Positions 9,001 to 17,510 of a stretch of 64,000 nt of DNA are shown piece by piece (positions within the stretch are counted from its first letter, which is position 1; each line of letters begins with the position of its first letter). The notes under the pieces were generated by a model. It saw nothing but the letters and a program-made list of their open reading frames with translations. It searched no databases and was not told the origin of the DNA. The position numbers and the translations under genes were made by a program. The stretch is from an uncultured Ruminococcus sp. GTDB taxonomy: Bacteria > Bacillota > Clostridia > Oscillospirales > Ruminococcaceae. Location of the stretch: NCBI RefSeq assembly GCF_947301925.1, contig NZ_CAMYUE010000011.1:1-64000 (forward strand), read 5' to 3'.

Positions 9001-9033
9001 GCTTGTGACTGCTTTTGCAATTTTCTTATGCAT
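6007..9033 (-). CDS. Cellulosomal GH9 cellulase with N-terminal CBM and dockerin
   Basis: This 1008-residue secreted enzyme should cleave beta-1,4-glucan. Order: signal peptide 1-33; a CBM4-like beta-sandwich about 35-205; a CelD_N immunoglobulin-like domain about 228-332; the GH9 catalytic domain about 338-890; Thr/Pro linker 903-927; type I dockerin 931-1003. Catalytic elements are visible: DAGDHGKY (Asp419, Asp422), the HHRYW loop near 815, and NEVTINWNAP with the acid Glu875. The dockerin carries GDTNCDG and a longer second loop, GDVDTSVTGLTSND, typical of R. flavefaciens enzyme dockerins. The start is the ATG at 9033 after GGGAGGG. It follows a second GH9 gene, but each has its own promoter and terminator. 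Confidence 0.95.
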   Translation of the reverse strand: MHKKIAKAVTSSLMAASMVASSVAALVPMSAAAGNCLGQNDFDDGIGLPWHICVTNPAEQKFDISDGTYNCTIVNPGGKERGGDSRWDCQFRHRSLHIESGHKYTIHWEVDASNAGELHTHIAPLDGVNGVWQNNADAWDQGWSNVKISAGANKFDSSFTATKTLEVAEWAFHYGGAGSYQPNDCFKEGTTLKFDNMKLDCETCGDTYKDSSSTPCLWDPTNELGVITPRSDVRINQVGYFVGADKKATYATSTEKSAVSFTVKKNGTAVFTGTGKPVGYDKDAGDYCQILDFSEVNEPGTYTIEVDDTSNTFLNKKTNETYKKYISHEFKIGKGDTYNGILKDAMNYYYQNRSGMSIEEKYITSYNPKDPKGKKGLAHTGGHAPTDMAYVQSKWVRAYGQEFDGDKDYQIDCVGGWYDAGDHGKYVVNGGISVWTLQNMYERSKAQGTDAKWADDKTMSIPQNYSVGSVKFDGTGSPDVLDESRVELEWMFNMIVSSKDSSWSDCEGLVYHKMHDHKWTGLATDPSNYQKEWGTTRIVKPPTYAATFNMIACAAQAARLWKGIDDSFADKCLKNAENSWKAVMAKKSKWYGKDLGPEAWKTDPQFAPLDQAIGGGGYGDTYVDDDAYWAACELFSTTGDDEYYSFLKDYKNIHEGDGHDKAFDLTCSLGGGENNGSFSSFNWGCTAGLGTLTLLLSDKTSDADKATIKENIKTAADTYIDFENGSSNGMGIPYKGTKFTDAINIGDEVVEGYEWGSNSFVINNAIVMAYAYDVSDHDMKYANGMVAALDYIFGRNGLGFSFVTGYGTYHSNNPHHRYWSYELDHDFPMAPSGVMSGGCGAGLQDPYVGGLGYKRGTVASQKCFVDSIEAWSVNEVTINWNAPFAWAMSFFDDEAPDFGKTPSGGTTTTTTTTPPTTTTTTTTAPPTNVVWGDTNCDGVVELADAILIMQSLANPNKYGLNGSDAKHLTEQGKLNGDVDTSVTGLTSNDALRIQEYLLHKISTLNPNA

Positions 9034-9170
9034 TTTGAATACCCTCCCTGAATGTTTAAAATATAAATTTATAACGCAATGCCAGTGCAAACATTGCGGT
9101 TATACCTTGTTTTACGGCGAAAAGTCAGGTGTCCGAACAGAACTTGCACTATTCCTGACTCATCAATCAT

Positions 9171-9199
9171 ATTATATTATATCGCGAAAAAAAAGTAAA
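9171..9199 (-). promoter_or_regulatory. Promoter of the CBM-GH9-dockerin gene
   Basis: On the minus strand TTTACT (9194-9199), 17 nt, TATAAT (9171-9176); a second TATAAT overlaps at 9176-9181. The resulting leader is about 130 nt. Confidence 0.55.
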
Positions 9200-9267
9200 T
9201 AGTTTTCTGGAAATTCGTTCATTTTCCTAATGGCGATAAAACATAATTGTGCAGATTGACAAAAAGC

Positions 9268-9303
9268 TAAAAAAAATAAGAGGAAACGAATTTCCTCTTA
9301 TTT
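9268..9303 (-). terminator. Terminator of the GH9-CBM3c-dockerin gene
   Basis: AAATAAGAGGAAA and TTTCCTCTTATTT form a 13-bp stem with a 4-nt loop. On the minus strand a long T run follows. Confidence 0.85.
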
Positions 9304-9322
9304 CTTATTTGTGAATTGATTA

Positions 9323-11785
9323 TTACTTTTTAGGAAGTGTGCTTATTTTGTTAAGAAGGAACTCCTGAATAGTGAGCGCATCATTGGAAGTAATGCCCTT
9401 TACATCGGGGTCTACGTCGCCGTTGATACGTCCCTGCTCGGTGATGTGCTTCTCATATGTACCGTTTACACCGTACTTGTTGGGGTTAGCCAGAGACTGC
9501 ATTATGAGAACAGCATCTGCCAGCTCGACCTTGCCGTCGAGATTAGTGTCTCCCCAAACGATATCGTCAACCGGTCCAGAAGTTGTAGTGGTAACTGTTG
9601 TTGTGTCGCTTGTGGTTGTGGTTGTAGTTGTTGTAGTAGTTGTTGAAGTTGTAGTCGTGGTAGTACTCCCTGTCTCCTTGCCGGGAACAGTGTAGGGCTC
9701 GGGCTCTGTGCCGTCGGGCTCAGTACCCCATACCAGCTTGCCGTCAACATACATTGTGATATTCTTGTTGAGTGAATCAGCCTTCTTCAGGTCTGTAGCC
9801 TTGGCAATACCGCCCTTGTAAGACCAGTCGTTTGAAGCATCCCATGTAACGCCCTTGCTGTCAGGGATCGATATTCTGAACTGTACCTCGTCACGGTGTT
9901 CGCTCTGGCCTGTAGGCTGGATAGCTCTGCCGTCCTCGAACTTTATAAGTGCATAGTAGGTGTTGCCTGTAGGATCGCCGTCATACTTGTAGGGGCCTGT
10001 TACATCTGCATAGCCCTGCTCACCCTTGCTGTACTGCTGCGACTTGCCCTCGACAGTGATATCGTCGATGGTGAGTCCGCCTTCAATAAGCTCGGAAACA
10101 TCGAAATAATAACGGTACTCGATATCCTTGGCTACTCTTGCAGGCCATGCTGTGTGGTTCATAGCCCATGCCTTGATCTCAGTGTAGCTTGATGTGCTGC
10201 CATTGGCAACCGCTGCGATCTGCCACTCGTCCCATGTAGGAGTCTCTGTGGGCGGGAAATCAGCAAGAGGAGTGCCGCCATACTCGTCGATCATAGCACA
10301 GAGACAAGCCGTATAGCCTGCATTATAGTCTATAGCTACCTCTGTGTACTGGAAGTCTGCTACCTTATAGTTGCCGTAACTGCCCTTGCTGTCAGGACCG
10401 CCGATAAGAGCGCCGTAGAGAGTATGAGCATACTCTGTCTGCCAGCCCTCGTTGCCGCCTGATTCCTGACCCAGCTCGTTCCAGTGGTCATCGTGGATAC
10501 CGGAAGCAGTTCTGTGGTGGATAGCCTGAGGCCACTTGCTGCCCATACCGAGCACATAGCTGATCTTTTCCTCATTATCGCCGAAGCAGTAGTTCATCTG
10601 CTTGTCAGCCCACTGGTTATACTTTGTCGCTGTAGCAGTATCGTCCTTCAGAACTGTATCACAGGCGATCTTAGCCAGCATAGCTGTTGTTGTTGCGTGA
10701 CGGAGACAGCCCCAGTTTGTAAGCCATGACAGACCGCTGGGCGTGATGCTGCCCTCAAACTTCTTGCTGTCCTCATTCATCCAGTATTTGAAGTGACGTG
10801 AAATGTGGTTGACCCACTCTTCCTTGCCTGTTATCTGAGCATAGAGCAGAGCTGCGCCCTGAGTTGTATCGTCCCAGCACATACCCCATGTGTACTTGCG
10901 GTCTGTGGACTGGTTCTCTAGGGGAAAATCCGGAATATAGTCCTTTTCGATCTTGTCGAGATAGCTCTGATCACCTGTTGCCTTATAAAGCCAGCAGGCA
11001 GCATACATACAGTCATCGAGCCATGAGGATGTGTTGTACATTCCTGTCATGCCGCCGATATCCTTGTTTGCTCTTATCTTATCAGCACCCTCAAAGAGAT
11101 CCTTCGCGTGCTCAAGATACTGAGCTGCCTTAGTGGGATCGCTGTCCTTGAATACCAGATAGCCTTCTGCCAGTGCAGCAGCAGACATACCTGCTACGGA
11201 AGCGTTGGAAATAACATCATAGGGGCGCTCCCAGTCGCCGTTGTTGAGGTGGTGCTTGCGGAGGTAGACCTCAGCGCTGCACCAGATGTTATGGTCTGTA
11301 GAGCCGCCTGTAAAGTCTCCGATGGTACCTACCATCTTACCGCCGCCCTTGTCGCAAGCCATAACGTAATCAAGACCCCACTGGAGGTTGTTGCGGTAAT
11401 CTTCTCCCAGACCTGCCTTGTCGACAGCGTCCTTGTACTCAAGATAACCCCACGCCATAAGTGAAGCAGAATATGCGTTTGTAAGAGTGAACTTGAAGTG
11501 ATCTCCTGCGTCGAACCAGCCGCCGGGAACCACATCGGTCTCCTTACCGCTCTCGTCCACCATGGAATCTGCACGCCATGTAACATTGTTCCAGTCAGGC
11601 AGCTTTCCTGACTGCTGTACTTCATAGAAGAACATCGACTTCTGGAGAGCCTCAGCGTAGTTATAGCTTGAAGCTGCATTTGCTGTGGAAACAGTGTCCT
11701 GAACACCTGCCTTGGGAGCGTATGTAAGTGCGCCCAGTGACATGGCAAGAGCAGAAACTGCTGCCGTTACCTTTTTCATTATCAT
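9323..11785 (-). CDS. Cellulosomal theme-B GH9 cellulase with CBM3c and dockerin
   Basis: This is an 820-residue secreted endoglucanase, likely processive. It has a signal peptide (1-37), a GH9 domain (about 38-500), a family 3c carbohydrate-binding module (about 515-690, starting WDEWQIAAVANG), a Ser/Thr linker (706-740) and a dockerin (741-820). Catalytic Asp92 and Asp95 lie in WFDAGDHFKF, and the acid is the Glu of YTEVAIDYNAG. A GH9 fused directly to CBM3c is the theme-B plan, in which the module feeds a glucan chain to the active site. The dockerin closely matches that of the neighbouring GH9. The first ATG (11785) has the best-spaced GAGGGG. Confidence 0.96.
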   Translation of the reverse strand: MIMKKVTAAVSALAMSLGALTYAPKAGVQDTVSTANAASSYNYAEALQKSMFFYEVQQSGKLPDWNNVTWRADSMVDESGKETDVVPGGWFDAGDHFKFTLTNAYSASLMAWGYLEYKDAVDKAGLGEDYRNNLQWGLDYVMACDKGGGKMVGTIGDFTGGSTDHNIWCSAEVYLRKHHLNNGDWERPYDVISNASVAGMSAAALAEGYLVFKDSDPTKAAQYLEHAKDLFEGADKIRANKDIGGMTGMYNTSSWLDDCMYAACWLYKATGDQSYLDKIEKDYIPDFPLENQSTDRKYTWGMCWDDTTQGAALLYAQITGKEEWVNHISRHFKYWMNEDSKKFEGSITPSGLSWLTNWGCLRHATTTAMLAKIACDTVLKDDTATATKYNQWADKQMNYCFGDNEEKISYVLGMGSKWPQAIHHRTASGIHDDHWNELGQESGGNEGWQTEYAHTLYGALIGGPDSKGSYGNYKVADFQYTEVAIDYNAGYTACLCAMIDEYGGTPLADFPPTETPTWDEWQIAAVANGSTSSYTEIKAWAMNHTAWPARVAKDIEYRYYFDVSELIEGGLTIDDITVEGKSQQYSKGEQGYADVTGPYKYDGDPTGNTYYALIKFEDGRAIQPTGQSEHRDEVQFRISIPDSKGVTWDASNDWSYKGGIAKATDLKKADSLNKNITMYVDGKLVWGTEPDGTEPEPYTVPGKETGSTTTTTTSTTTTTTTTTTTSDTTTVTTTTSGPVDDIVWGDTNLDGKVELADAVLIMQSLANPNKYGVNGTYEKHITEQGRINGDVDPDVKGITSNDALTIQEFLLNKISTLPKK

Positions 11786-11850
11786 TTTTAATACCCCTCT
11801 CGTATTAAATATTTTTCAGATACAGCCCTATGCCGTACCTATACATCTTA

Positions 11851-11879
11851 ACTATACAATAAAACCTATGATTTGTCAA
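11851..11879 (-). promoter_or_regulatory. Promoter of the GH9-CBM3c-dockerin gene
   Basis: On the minus strand TTGACA (11874-11879), 17 nt, TATAGT (11851-11856). The start of transcription would be about 60 nt ahead of the ATG. Confidence 0.75.
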
Positions 11880-12008
11880 GCCAAAAACAACAATTTTCAC
11901 AAAAGGGTTCAAAATCGGTACCGCCTGTTTGCCATGCAGCAAAACGTCGTCCATGCATTTCGACTCCCGCTCCTCAATTGCCTTGCGGCAGGGTACAGCA
12001 GGCAAGTA

Positions 12009-12037
12009 TTGACTTTTAACGGGCAAGAGTATATAAT
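12009..12037 (+). promoter_or_regulatory. Promoter of the tepA-like / spoIIIE pair
   Basis: TTGACT (12009-12014), 17-nt spacer, TATAAT (12032-12037). The stretch 11880-12008, between the two divergent promoters, holds nothing else I recognise. Confidence 0.8.
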
Positions 12038-12089
12038 AATAATGTATATGCTCCCGCAGAATGCACAGAATAGTGCGGGAGGCGTTTCG

Positions 12090-12800
12090 ATGACAGATGA
12101 AAGCAAAAAGGGCGGAAACACCGCCGAAGAACTGCTGGAGGAGGCCGAACTCGCCCGTGAAAACGGACAGTCGGTGACGAAAAACTCAAGACACCTTATC
12201 CACTGCCTGTCAGTGATAGGACAGATCGAGGGGCATTACGTCCTCTCCGAGCAGAACAAGACCACCAAATACGAGCACATAATTCCCGCACTTGTGGCTG
12301 TAGAGCAGGACAGGAGCGTGGAGGGACTGCTCATTATACTCAACACCGTAGGCGGCGACGTGGAGGCGGGACTTGCCCTTGCAGAAATAATCGCGGGCAT
12401 GAAGACTCCCACCGTATCGCTGGTAGTGGGCGGCGGACACTCCATAGGCGTCCCCCTTGCCGTCAGCGCAAAGCGTTCCTTCATAGTGCCTACGGCTTCA
12501 ATGACTATCCACCCCGTCCGCATGAACGGTACAGTGCTGGGAGTCCCCCAGACTCTCTCCTACTTTGACAGGATGCAGGACAGGATAATCAGCTTCGTCA
12601 CACGGAACAGCCGCATCTCCGAGGAGGAGCTCCGCAGGCTCACCATGAATACGGGGGAGCTGGTACTGGACGTGGGCAGCGTTGTGGAAGGCAAAAAGGC
12701 TGTGGAGCTGGGGCTCATAGACAGTCTCGGCAGCCTGGGCGACGCACTGGACAGTCTTTATGATATGATAGAAAATACAGAGAAAAGATATGCGGACTGA
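12090..12800 (+). CDS. ClpP-fold protease, TepA family
   Basis: A 236-residue cytosolic serine protease-like protein with the ClpP/crotonase fold. Its signature is the GGGHSIGVPLAVSAK segment, where the Ser of GHSIG is the likely nucleophile, followed by IHPVRM with a candidate catalytic His. In Bacillus the relative TepA (translocation-enhancing protein) sits beside spoIIIE, the same order seen here, which supports the family call. The ATG at 12090 follows GGGAGG; upstream in-frame codons extend through the promoter. True function in this organism is unknown. Confidence 0.8.
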   Translation: MTDESKKGGNTAEELLEEAELARENGQSVTKNSRHLIHCLSVIGQIEGHYVLSEQNKTTKYEHIIPALVAVEQDRSVEGLLIILNTVGGDVEAGLALAEIIAGMKTPTVSLVVGGGHSIGVPLAVSAKRSFIVPTASMTIHPVRMNGTVLGVPQTLSYFDRMQDRIISFVTRNSRISEEELRRLTMNTGELVLDVGSVVEGKKAVELGLIDSLGSLGDALDSLYDMIENTEKRYAD

Positions 12801-12858
12801 CCGCAGCTGTGCCCTTTCGGCGGCACAGTACATAACACGGAACAAAATGGAGGCAGAA

Positions 12859-15432
12859 ATGGCAGAAGCAAAGAAAAACACCAAAGGAGCTCCACGGAAA
12901 AAGACCGAAGCTCCCAAACGCGAACCCGTCAAAAACAGCTCAAAGACGGCGGCTCCGCAGAACGAGAACAATCAACTCTGGTCGATAATACTGTTCGCAC
13001 TGGGTATACTCACCGCTCTCATGGTGCTCATAAAGGGCACAAAGGGCTGGCTGGGACTGCATAACCTCATACTTGGAGTATTCGGCATAGCAGCTTTCCT
13101 TATACCCGTTATCCTCATATATACCGCGGTAAAGCTGGGCACCGAGCAGACCAGGAAGGACATCAGCGGCAGGACATTCTGGTGTGTGGCCATGATATTC
13201 CTTGCCAGCGCCGCCTTCCAGATCTTCGCGGTGGGACGTATCCCCGGCGGCACTATGGGCGGACATTTCAAGATACTCTACGACGAGGGCGCCAGACTGA
13301 AGAGCGGCGGCGTGGCCAGTATGCTCATAGCAGGGCCTCTCCTGAAATTCTTCGGCAAGACAGGCGCAAAGCTCATATCCCTCGTGTTCTTCTTCGTGTT
13401 CGGTATGCTGCTTTCGGGACGCGGACTTGTGGACTTCCTGAAGCTCCTGGCCACTCCCTTTGTATTCATCGGCAGATGCGTGAACGGCCTCCAGAATATG
13501 CTCATAGGCGGCGAATTCGTTGACGCCTTCGAGGACGACGACCTTGACGACGACAAGGAGAAAAAGGACTTCGACGCCGACCTTGAAGCCATAAGCATGA
13601 CCAATCCCAGAAAGTCCTCCCGCAAGCCCTCTGAAAAGGCCGAGCAGGAGAAAAAGGCGGTGGAGGCTCTCCCCGACGGCTTCTTCCTCGATATCCCACT
13701 GCCTACGGATCATCTTATCGTACACGACAGCAGCGAGCCTTCTCCCGAGGAAAAGGCTATAGATATAGAGATAAACGAGCCCGCTCCCGAGCCTGCGAAG
13801 CAGTCCGTAAAGCAGCTCCCCGAGGAGCCCGTGACACCTGCGCCCGCAGACGAAAGGCTGGAACAGCTCATAAGCAAGGCCGCCGACGGCAAGCCCGATA
13901 CTCCCGAGGAGGAGCTCCCCGAGGAGGAGGCAGAGCCCGAGGAGGCAAAGCCCGTATACATACTCCCCCCTATCGACATACTCACACGCCCCGAGGTGCG
14001 CTCAAACCGTGCCGAGGCAGTTGAGGAAATGCGCGAAAAGGCGGAGGTCATCAAGAACACACTCTCCAGCTTCGGCGTGGAGGTAAGGATAAAGGACATA
14101 TTCCGCGGCCCCTCCATCACCCGCTACGAGATACAGCCGGGCCCCGGCATAAAGGTATCCAGAATAAAGAATCTGGAGGACGATATAGCCCTCAGCCTTG
14201 CGGCCCAGGGCGTCCGTATCGAGGCTCCCGTTCCCGGCAAGGCGGCCGTGGGAATCGAGATCCCCAACACCACCAAGGATATGGTAACTCTCCGCGAGAT
14301 GATAGCCTCTCCCGAATTCAGGGACTCCTCGAGCAAGCTGACATTCGCGGTGGGCAAGGACATCACGGGAAATATTATCCTCGGAGATATCGCAAAAATG
14401 CCCCATGTCATCATAGCAGGAACTACGGGCTCGGGCAAATCCGTCTGCACCCGTTCCATAATCATGAGCATACTCTATAACGCAACTCCCGATGAGGTCA
14501 GGCTCATACTGATAGACCCGAAGATAGTTGAATTCAAGATATTCGACGGTATCCCCCACCTGCTGATACCCATTGTCACCGACTGCAAACGTGCCGCAGG
14601 AGCTCTAAGCTGGGCGGTCACCGAGATGATGAGGCGCTACAATCTGTTCGCAGAGGCAGGCGCAAACGACCTGCGCTCCTACAACGAGCTGGCAGAGGTG
14701 GACGGCGACCTTGCAAAGATACCACAGGTAGTCATATTCATCGACGAGCTGGCTGATATGATGCTGGTGGCAGGCAAAGAGGTGGAGGACTTCATCTGCC
14801 GTCTGGCTCAGATGGGACGTGCCGCAGGTATGCACCTTGTAGTAGCTACCCAGCGTCCTACCACCGACGTCATCACAGGTCTTATCAAGGCCAATATCCC
14901 CAGCCGTATCGCTCTTTCCGTAAAATCCCAGATAGACTCCCGAACCATAATAGATATGGGCGGTGCGGACAAGCTCCTGGGCAACGGCGATATGCTGTAT
15001 ATGCCCATAGGCGCAGGAAAGCCCGTCCGCGTACAGGGCTGCTTCTCCTCAAATGAGGATATAGCCGAGACTGTACGCTACATAAGAGCTCAGAAGGAAG
15101 TCAACTACGACAAGGGAGTTCTCGACGCAATGGAGAACTATATCCCCCAGTCACAGGGAGGCTCGGGCGGCTCGGACGGCGGCTCCTCCTCGGGAGGCGG
15201 CAGCGACGAGGATATCGTGGAGTCCGCTATCAAGGTGGCCGTGGAGGCAGGACAGCTTTCCACATCAATGCTCCAGAGAAAGCTGAAGCTTGGCTACGCA
15301 AGGGCGGCAAGGATAATGGACGAGCTGGAGGAGCGCGGAGTCATCGGCCCCAGCGAGGGCGCAAAGCCCCGAAAGGTACTCATGTCGAAGATGCAGTACG
15401 ACGAGTGGCGTCTCCGCAGAATGGACGAATAA
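12859..15432 (+). CDS. ftsK: DNA translocase SpoIIIE/FtsK
   Basis: This 857-residue motor pumps DNA across the closing septum. Four membrane helices lie near the N terminus (about residues 35-210). An acidic, Glu/Pro-rich linker (about 220-375) leads to the RecA-like motor with Walker A GTTGSGKS near residue 522 and Walker B VVIFIDELADMM. A Gly/Ser stretch joins it to a winged-helix gamma domain (from about 785) that reads KOPS/SRS DNA signals. The ATG at 12859 is preceded by GGAGG; ATG 12847 is an alternative. Whether it serves sporulation or vegetative division cannot be told from sequence. Confidence 0.95.
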   Translation: MAEAKKNTKGAPRKKTEAPKREPVKNSSKTAAPQNENNQLWSIILFALGILTALMVLIKGTKGWLGLHNLILGVFGIAAFLIPVILIYTAVKLGTEQTRKDISGRTFWCVAMIFLASAAFQIFAVGRIPGGTMGGHFKILYDEGARLKSGGVASMLIAGPLLKFFGKTGAKLISLVFFFVFGMLLSGRGLVDFLKLLATPFVFIGRCVNGLQNMLIGGEFVDAFEDDDLDDDKEKKDFDADLEAISMTNPRKSSRKPSEKAEQEKKAVEALPDGFFLDIPLPTDHLIVHDSSEPSPEEKAIDIEINEPAPEPAKQSVKQLPEEPVTPAPADERLEQLISKAADGKPDTPEEELPEEEAEPEEAKPVYILPPIDILTRPEVRSNRAEAVEEMREKAEVIKNTLSSFGVEVRIKDIFRGPSITRYEIQPGPGIKVSRIKNLEDDIALSLAAQGVRIEAPVPGKAAVGIEIPNTTKDMVTLREMIASPEFRDSSSKLTFAVGKDITGNIILGDIAKMPHVIIAGTTGSGKSVCTRSIIMSILYNATPDEVRLILIDPKIVEFKIFDGIPHLLIPIVTDCKRAAGALSWAVTEMMRRYNLFAEAGANDLRSYNELAEVDGDLAKIPQVVIFIDELADMMLVAGKEVEDFICRLAQMGRAAGMHLVVATQRPTTDVITGLIKANIPSRIALSVKSQIDSRTIIDMGGADKLLGNGDMLYMPIGAGKPVRVQGCFSSNEDIAETVRYIRAQKEVNYDKGVLDAMENYIPQSQGGSGGSDGGSSSGGGSDEDIVESAIKVAVEAGQLSTSMLQRKLKLGYARAARIMDELEERGVIGPSEGAKPRKVLMSKMQYDEWRLRRMDE

Positions 15433-15530
15433 ATCAGAATTTGCAATTGCATGAAAACAGTCCCTTTGGAATCCCTTTCATGGGGTCGGCAAAGTCAATG
15501 CGATAATTATGATCTACAGGAGGTGATACC

Positions 15531-17510
15531 ATGTACGAAGGCTTTCTGCCTACAACAAAAAAGGAAATGGACGAGCTGGGCATAGAACAGTTCGACTATA
15601 TCTACATAACAGGCGACGCCTACGTCGATCACCCCAGCTTCGGTGCGGCTATAGTCACACGTCTTATCGAGAGCATGGGCTTCACCATCGGTATCATCTC
15701 ACAGCCCGACTGGCATACCGACAGGGACTTCCGCCGCTTCGGCGCACCTAAGTACGCCTTTCTCGTCACAGCGGGAAATATCGACTCAATGGTGGCACAC
15801 TATACAGCCGCAAAGCGCAAGCGCTCCGATGACGCATACACAGCAGGCGGAGTCGCAGGCAAACGTCCCGACCGCGCGGTAATAGTTTATTGTCAGAAGC
15901 TCCGCGAATACTTCGGGGATATCCCCATAGCCATCGGCGGTCTGGAGGCTTCCCTCCGCCGTTTTGCCCACTACGACTACTGGGACGACGCAGTGCGCCC
16001 CTCTGTCCTGGTTGACAGCGGCGCCGACCTGCTGATGTACGGCATGGGCGAGCACCAGATACAGGAGTTCTGCACACGTCTGGCCAACGGAGAGAATATC
16101 CGCGATATCCACGACATACGCGGCACCTGCTACCTGACGGAGCCCGTGAACACTCCTCTGGGAGCCGCACAGTGTCCCTCCTTCGAGCAGGTAAGGGACA
16201 GCAAGCCCGAATACGCAAAGGCCGTGAAGATACAGTACGACTGGCAGGACGAGGTCTACGGCAAGACCATAATACAGCGCCACGGAAAGCATATGCTGGT
16301 GCAGCTCCCCCCTGCCTACAGCCTCACCACAGAGGAGCTGGATCACATCTACTCTCTGCCCTATATGCGTGCCATACACCCCTCATACGAGGCTCTGGGC
16401 GGAGTCCCCGGCATCGAGGAGGTACGCTTTTCCATAACCCACAACCGCGGCTGCTTCGGCTACTGCAACTTCTGCTCCATTGCCCTGCATCAGGGCAGAC
16501 GTATCACCGTCAGAAGCGTTGAGTCGGTGCTGAAGGAGGCCGAAAGGATAACAAAAATGCCCGATTTCAAGGGCTACATACACGACGTAGGCGGTCCCAC
16601 CGCGGACTTCCGCCGCCCCTCCTGCGACAAGCAGCTGTCAAAGGGACTGTGCATGGGCAAGAAGTGCCTTGCTCCCACCCCCTGTCCCGCATTGAAGGTA
16701 GACCACACCGAATATCTGTCCATGCTGAGGAAGATACGGAAGGTAAAGGGCGTGAAGAAGGTCTTTATCCGCTCGGGCATACGCTACGACTACCTCATCG
16801 AGGACAAGGACGACGAGTTCATGAAGGAGCTCATAATGCACCATGTCAGCGGTCAGCTAAAGGTCGCTCCCGAGCACTGCTCGGCAGTTGTCCTCGACAA
16901 GATGGGCAAGCCCCATATCGAAGCCTACAAGCGCTTCCAGAAGCGCTTCTACGAAATAACGAAGAGTATGGGCAAGGAGCAGTACCTTGTGCCCTATCTC
17001 ATGTCCTCACACCCGGGAAGCACACTGAACGAGGCCATAGACCTTGCCATCTTCCTGAAAGAGAACAGGATACGTCCCGAACAGGTACAGGACTTCTATC
17101 CAACCCCGGGTACCATATCAACGGCTATGTTCTACACGGAGCTCGACCCGTATACCATGGAAAAGGTGTACGTTCCCAAGACTCCGAAGGAAAAGGCCAT
17201 GCAGCGCGCTCTGCTGCAATACTTCCGCCCCCAGAACAGGGAGATAGTCCTGGAAGCCCTGAAGGCCGCTGGACGGCGCGACCTCATAGGCTCGTCGCCA
17301 AAATGCCTCATCGAGGGCGATAACCGCGGAAAGAACAATACTCCCCGAAAAGGCGGTGACAAGTCGTGGCAAAATACTTCAAAGACACGGAAAGCTTCGT
17401 CAAGGCCGCAGGAGAGAAATACAGGCTCGACGCACAGCAGAGGCGGTACCTCAGGGAACTGGCAGAAAAACGGCAGAAAGAACAGCAGCGTCGGAAAAAG
17501 AAAGCACTGA
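15531..17510 (+). CDS. YgiQ-family radical SAM protein
   Basis: A 659-residue member of the UPF0313/YgiQ radical SAM family. The 4Fe-4S motif CFGYCNFCS sits near residue 312, and the N-terminal segment FDYIYITGDAYVDHPSFG is typical. The family has no established substrate. The C-terminal 60 residues are a Ser/Arg/Lys/Asn-rich tail that looks disordered and is encoded by DNA also read in another frame by the next gene. The ATG follows AGGAGGTGA. Confidence 0.93.
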   Translation: MYEGFLPTTKKEMDELGIEQFDYIYITGDAYVDHPSFGAAIVTRLIESMGFTIGIISQPDWHTDRDFRRFGAPKYAFLVTAGNIDSMVAHYTAAKRKRSDDAYTAGGVAGKRPDRAVIVYCQKLREYFGDIPIAIGGLEASLRRFAHYDYWDDAVRPSVLVDSGADLLMYGMGEHQIQEFCTRLANGENIRDIHDIRGTCYLTEPVNTPLGAAQCPSFEQVRDSKPEYAKAVKIQYDWQDEVYGKTIIQRHGKHMLVQLPPAYSLTTEELDHIYSLPYMRAIHPSYEALGGVPGIEEVRFSITHNRGCFGYCNFCSIALHQGRRITVRSVESVLKEAERITKMPDFKGYIHDVGGPTADFRRPSCDKQLSKGLCMGKKCLAPTPCPALKVDHTEYLSMLRKIRKVKGVKKVFIRSGIRYDYLIEDKDDEFMKELIMHHVSGQLKVAPEHCSAVVLDKMGKPHIEAYKRFQKRFYEITKSMGKEQYLVPYLMSSHPGSTLNEAIDLAIFLKENRIRPEQVQDFYPTPGTISTAMFYTELDPYTMEKVYVPKTPKEKAMQRALLQYFRPQNREIVLEALKAAGRRDLIGSSPKCLIEGDNRGKNNTPRKGGDKSWQNTSKTRKASSRPQERNTGSTHSRGGTSGNWQKNGRKNSSVGKRKH

